A stretch of DNA of 7,148 nt from Roseovarius sp. UBA3070. Its GTDB lineage: Bacteria; Pseudomonadota; Alphaproteobacteria; Rhodobacterales; Rhodobacteraceae. The stretch covers positions 1 through 7,148 of the forward strand of contig DFBW01000098.1 of the NCBI GenBank assembly GCA_002366775.1. Reading direction: 5' to 3'. The notes beneath the pieces were generated by a model. The model worked only from the letters and a program-made list of their open reading frames with translations, was not told where the DNA came from and did no database searches. Shown piece after piece: positions 6,183 to 7,148 of this stretch. The translations under genes and the position numbers were made by a program. The stretch's first letter is position 1. Every line of letters begins with the position of its first letter.

Positions 6183-7148
6183 TCAATATCGCAGCACCCG
6201 CCCTCCGGGGCTGACCACAAATTTCGTCACGGCAGCAAAGCCGGGTGGGTTCTTCTCGGCCAGTACCTGATAGGGGCGTTCAGGCAGGATGATCGAGCGG
6301 TCCATCCGCGTGGCACCGGTATCAGCTCCGCGGCCCGAGAAGGGATCAAGCGCGAACACCTCGCGTTCAACCGTGCCGAACCAGCCGGCGCGTTCCTGGG
6401 TCACGCGTTCGCTTTCCAGCGTTTCATCTGTCCAGGCCAATGCCCAATCTTGCCCTTTGGGCGCCTTCGCCTCAAGCAGGACATCACGGATTGGGCCGGT
6501 CTGTTTGGTGAAGGTATGGCTGTACATCGGACCCACATGAAACCGGCGCAGGCGCTTGGGGTGCAGATCATCAAACCCCTGGTCAAAGCCGCGCGCGATG
6601 GTCAGCAGTTTCAGACCACCTAGGGCCTGCCCCATCAGATGCGCCTGCACTTCGGGCCAGCGGCGCTGATCTTTGGGCAGGGGGGTGCGACCGGTGTCTT
6701 CAAGCTCCATCAGATAGATGGTGGGCAGGTTGACCTGGCTGTCATAAGCCGCCCAGTGCAGCAGATAGCGGCGCCGATCATCAAACCCTTCAAGCCACAA
6801 AAGCTCCGGATCGTTTTGCGCCCAGAACATGTAACCCTTCATCAGTTCCTCGTAATAGAGGCGTTGGGACAGGGCGAATTGCAGCTTGGTCGGGATTTCA
6901 CGGGTTGAGATGATTTGCTCAACCATCTGCTGTTTCAGGGTATCGGCAGGTGGTGTGTTGGCCAGATGGCGGCTGGCTTGCAGCGCGTCATTTGCCATGA
7001 CCAGAATTTCGTTGAACACTGGAAAGCCGCTTTCCTGAATATCCATGGCAAGCGAGCCAAAGAACTGGCCGGTATCACGGCCCACCAGCAGGTATTTCAT
7101 GGAGAGCGCCCGGAACGTATAGGCGATGCCCTGCACATAGGAGGTGAG
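6183..7148 (-). CDS. Unrecognised protein, C-terminal 321 residues (start outside the window)
   Basis: The frame enters at the right edge as LTSYVQGIAYTF and ends with a TGA at 6185-6183. A GTG at 7136 could be read as a start, but no ribosome site precedes it and the frame is open to the edge, so I treat the gene as cut at its 5' end. The visible part has no signal peptide or clear membrane helix and no catalytic motif that I know. It is rich in aromatic and charged residues: ISTREIPTKLQFALSQRLYYEELMKGY lies in the first third (given here only to show the helical character), and a Trp-rich FWAQNDPELLWLEGF follows. The C-terminus (GFAAVTKFVVSPGGRVLRY) looks like a beta-rich end. It lies upstream of the ATPase on the same strand, 78 bases away across the hairpin cluster, and probably belongs to the same transcript and process. 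The coding call is firm, the function unknown. Confidence 0.8.
   Translation of the reverse strand, partial: LTSYVQGIAYTFRALSMKYLLVGRDTGQFFGSLAMDIQESGFPVFNEILVMANDALQASRHLANTPPADTLKQQMVEQIISTREIPTKLQFALSQRLYYEELMKGYMFWAQNDPELLWLEGFDDRRRYLLHWAAYDSQVNLPTIYLMELEDTGRTPLPKDQRRWPEVQAHLMGQALGGLKLLTIARGFDQGFDDLHPKRLRRFHVGPMYSHTFTKQTGPIRDVLLEAKAPKGQDWALAWTDETLESERVTQERAGWFGTVEREVFALDPFSGRGADTGATRMDRSIILPERPYQVLAEKNPPGFAAVTKFVVSPGGRVLRY

Noticed and set aside
1..7148. tRNA, rRNA, CRISPR array or insertion sequence
   Set aside because: I saw no cloverleaf-like or rRNA-like stretch, no regularly spaced repeats and no transposase or integrase gene in the window.

Overview
The window looks like chromosomal DNA of an alphaproteobacterium, most likely from the Rhodobacterales (Roseobacter-type). 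The base composition is moderately GC-rich, several proteins match families I associate with that order (DUF1028, DUF1523, a DUF6638-like protein), and two short palindromic repeats are of a kind common in alphaproteobacterial genomes. This assignment comes from memory of the families, not from a search.

Every gene I support is on the minus strand, so the window reads right to left. From 7148 down to 955 there is one tight gene string: the 3' part of an unrecognised large protein (7148-6183); a hairpin-rich gap (6182-6105); a 644-residue AAA+ ATPase (6104-4170); a 54-codon small ORF containing a palindromic repeat (4173-4009); an AT-rich 257-residue orphan gene (4012-3239); a 451-residue DUF6638-like protein (3242-1887); an 88-residue protein with two membrane helices (1883-1617); and a DUF1523 membrane protein (1605-955). 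Three consecutive junctions are 4-base stop/start overlaps (ATGA, GTGA, ATGA) and the next two gaps are 3 and 11 bases, so this is very probably one transcript with translational coupling. A gap of about 350 bases (954-601) follows, then a DUF1028 gene (600-1) that runs off the left edge.

No gene here has a function I can state from the sequence. The best functional clue is the ATPase, which has complete Walker A, Walker B, sensor 1, arginine-finger and sensor 2 signatures. The two small membrane proteins at the end of the string suggest a membrane-linked AAA+ machine, but that is inference.

The part most worth a second look is 3239-4217. An AT-rich gene that looks foreign sits precisely between two operon genes, with overlapping stop/start codons on both sides. 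The small ORF before it ends in a copy of the ATPase C-terminus (11 of 15 residues identical), and the two tails carry a GGAG ribosome site at exactly the same distance from an NTGA stop/start overlap. This looks like a duplicated coupling junction that accommodates an accessory gene. The orphan protein also has an R-N-x4-H motif of the type seen at HEPN ribonuclease active sites.
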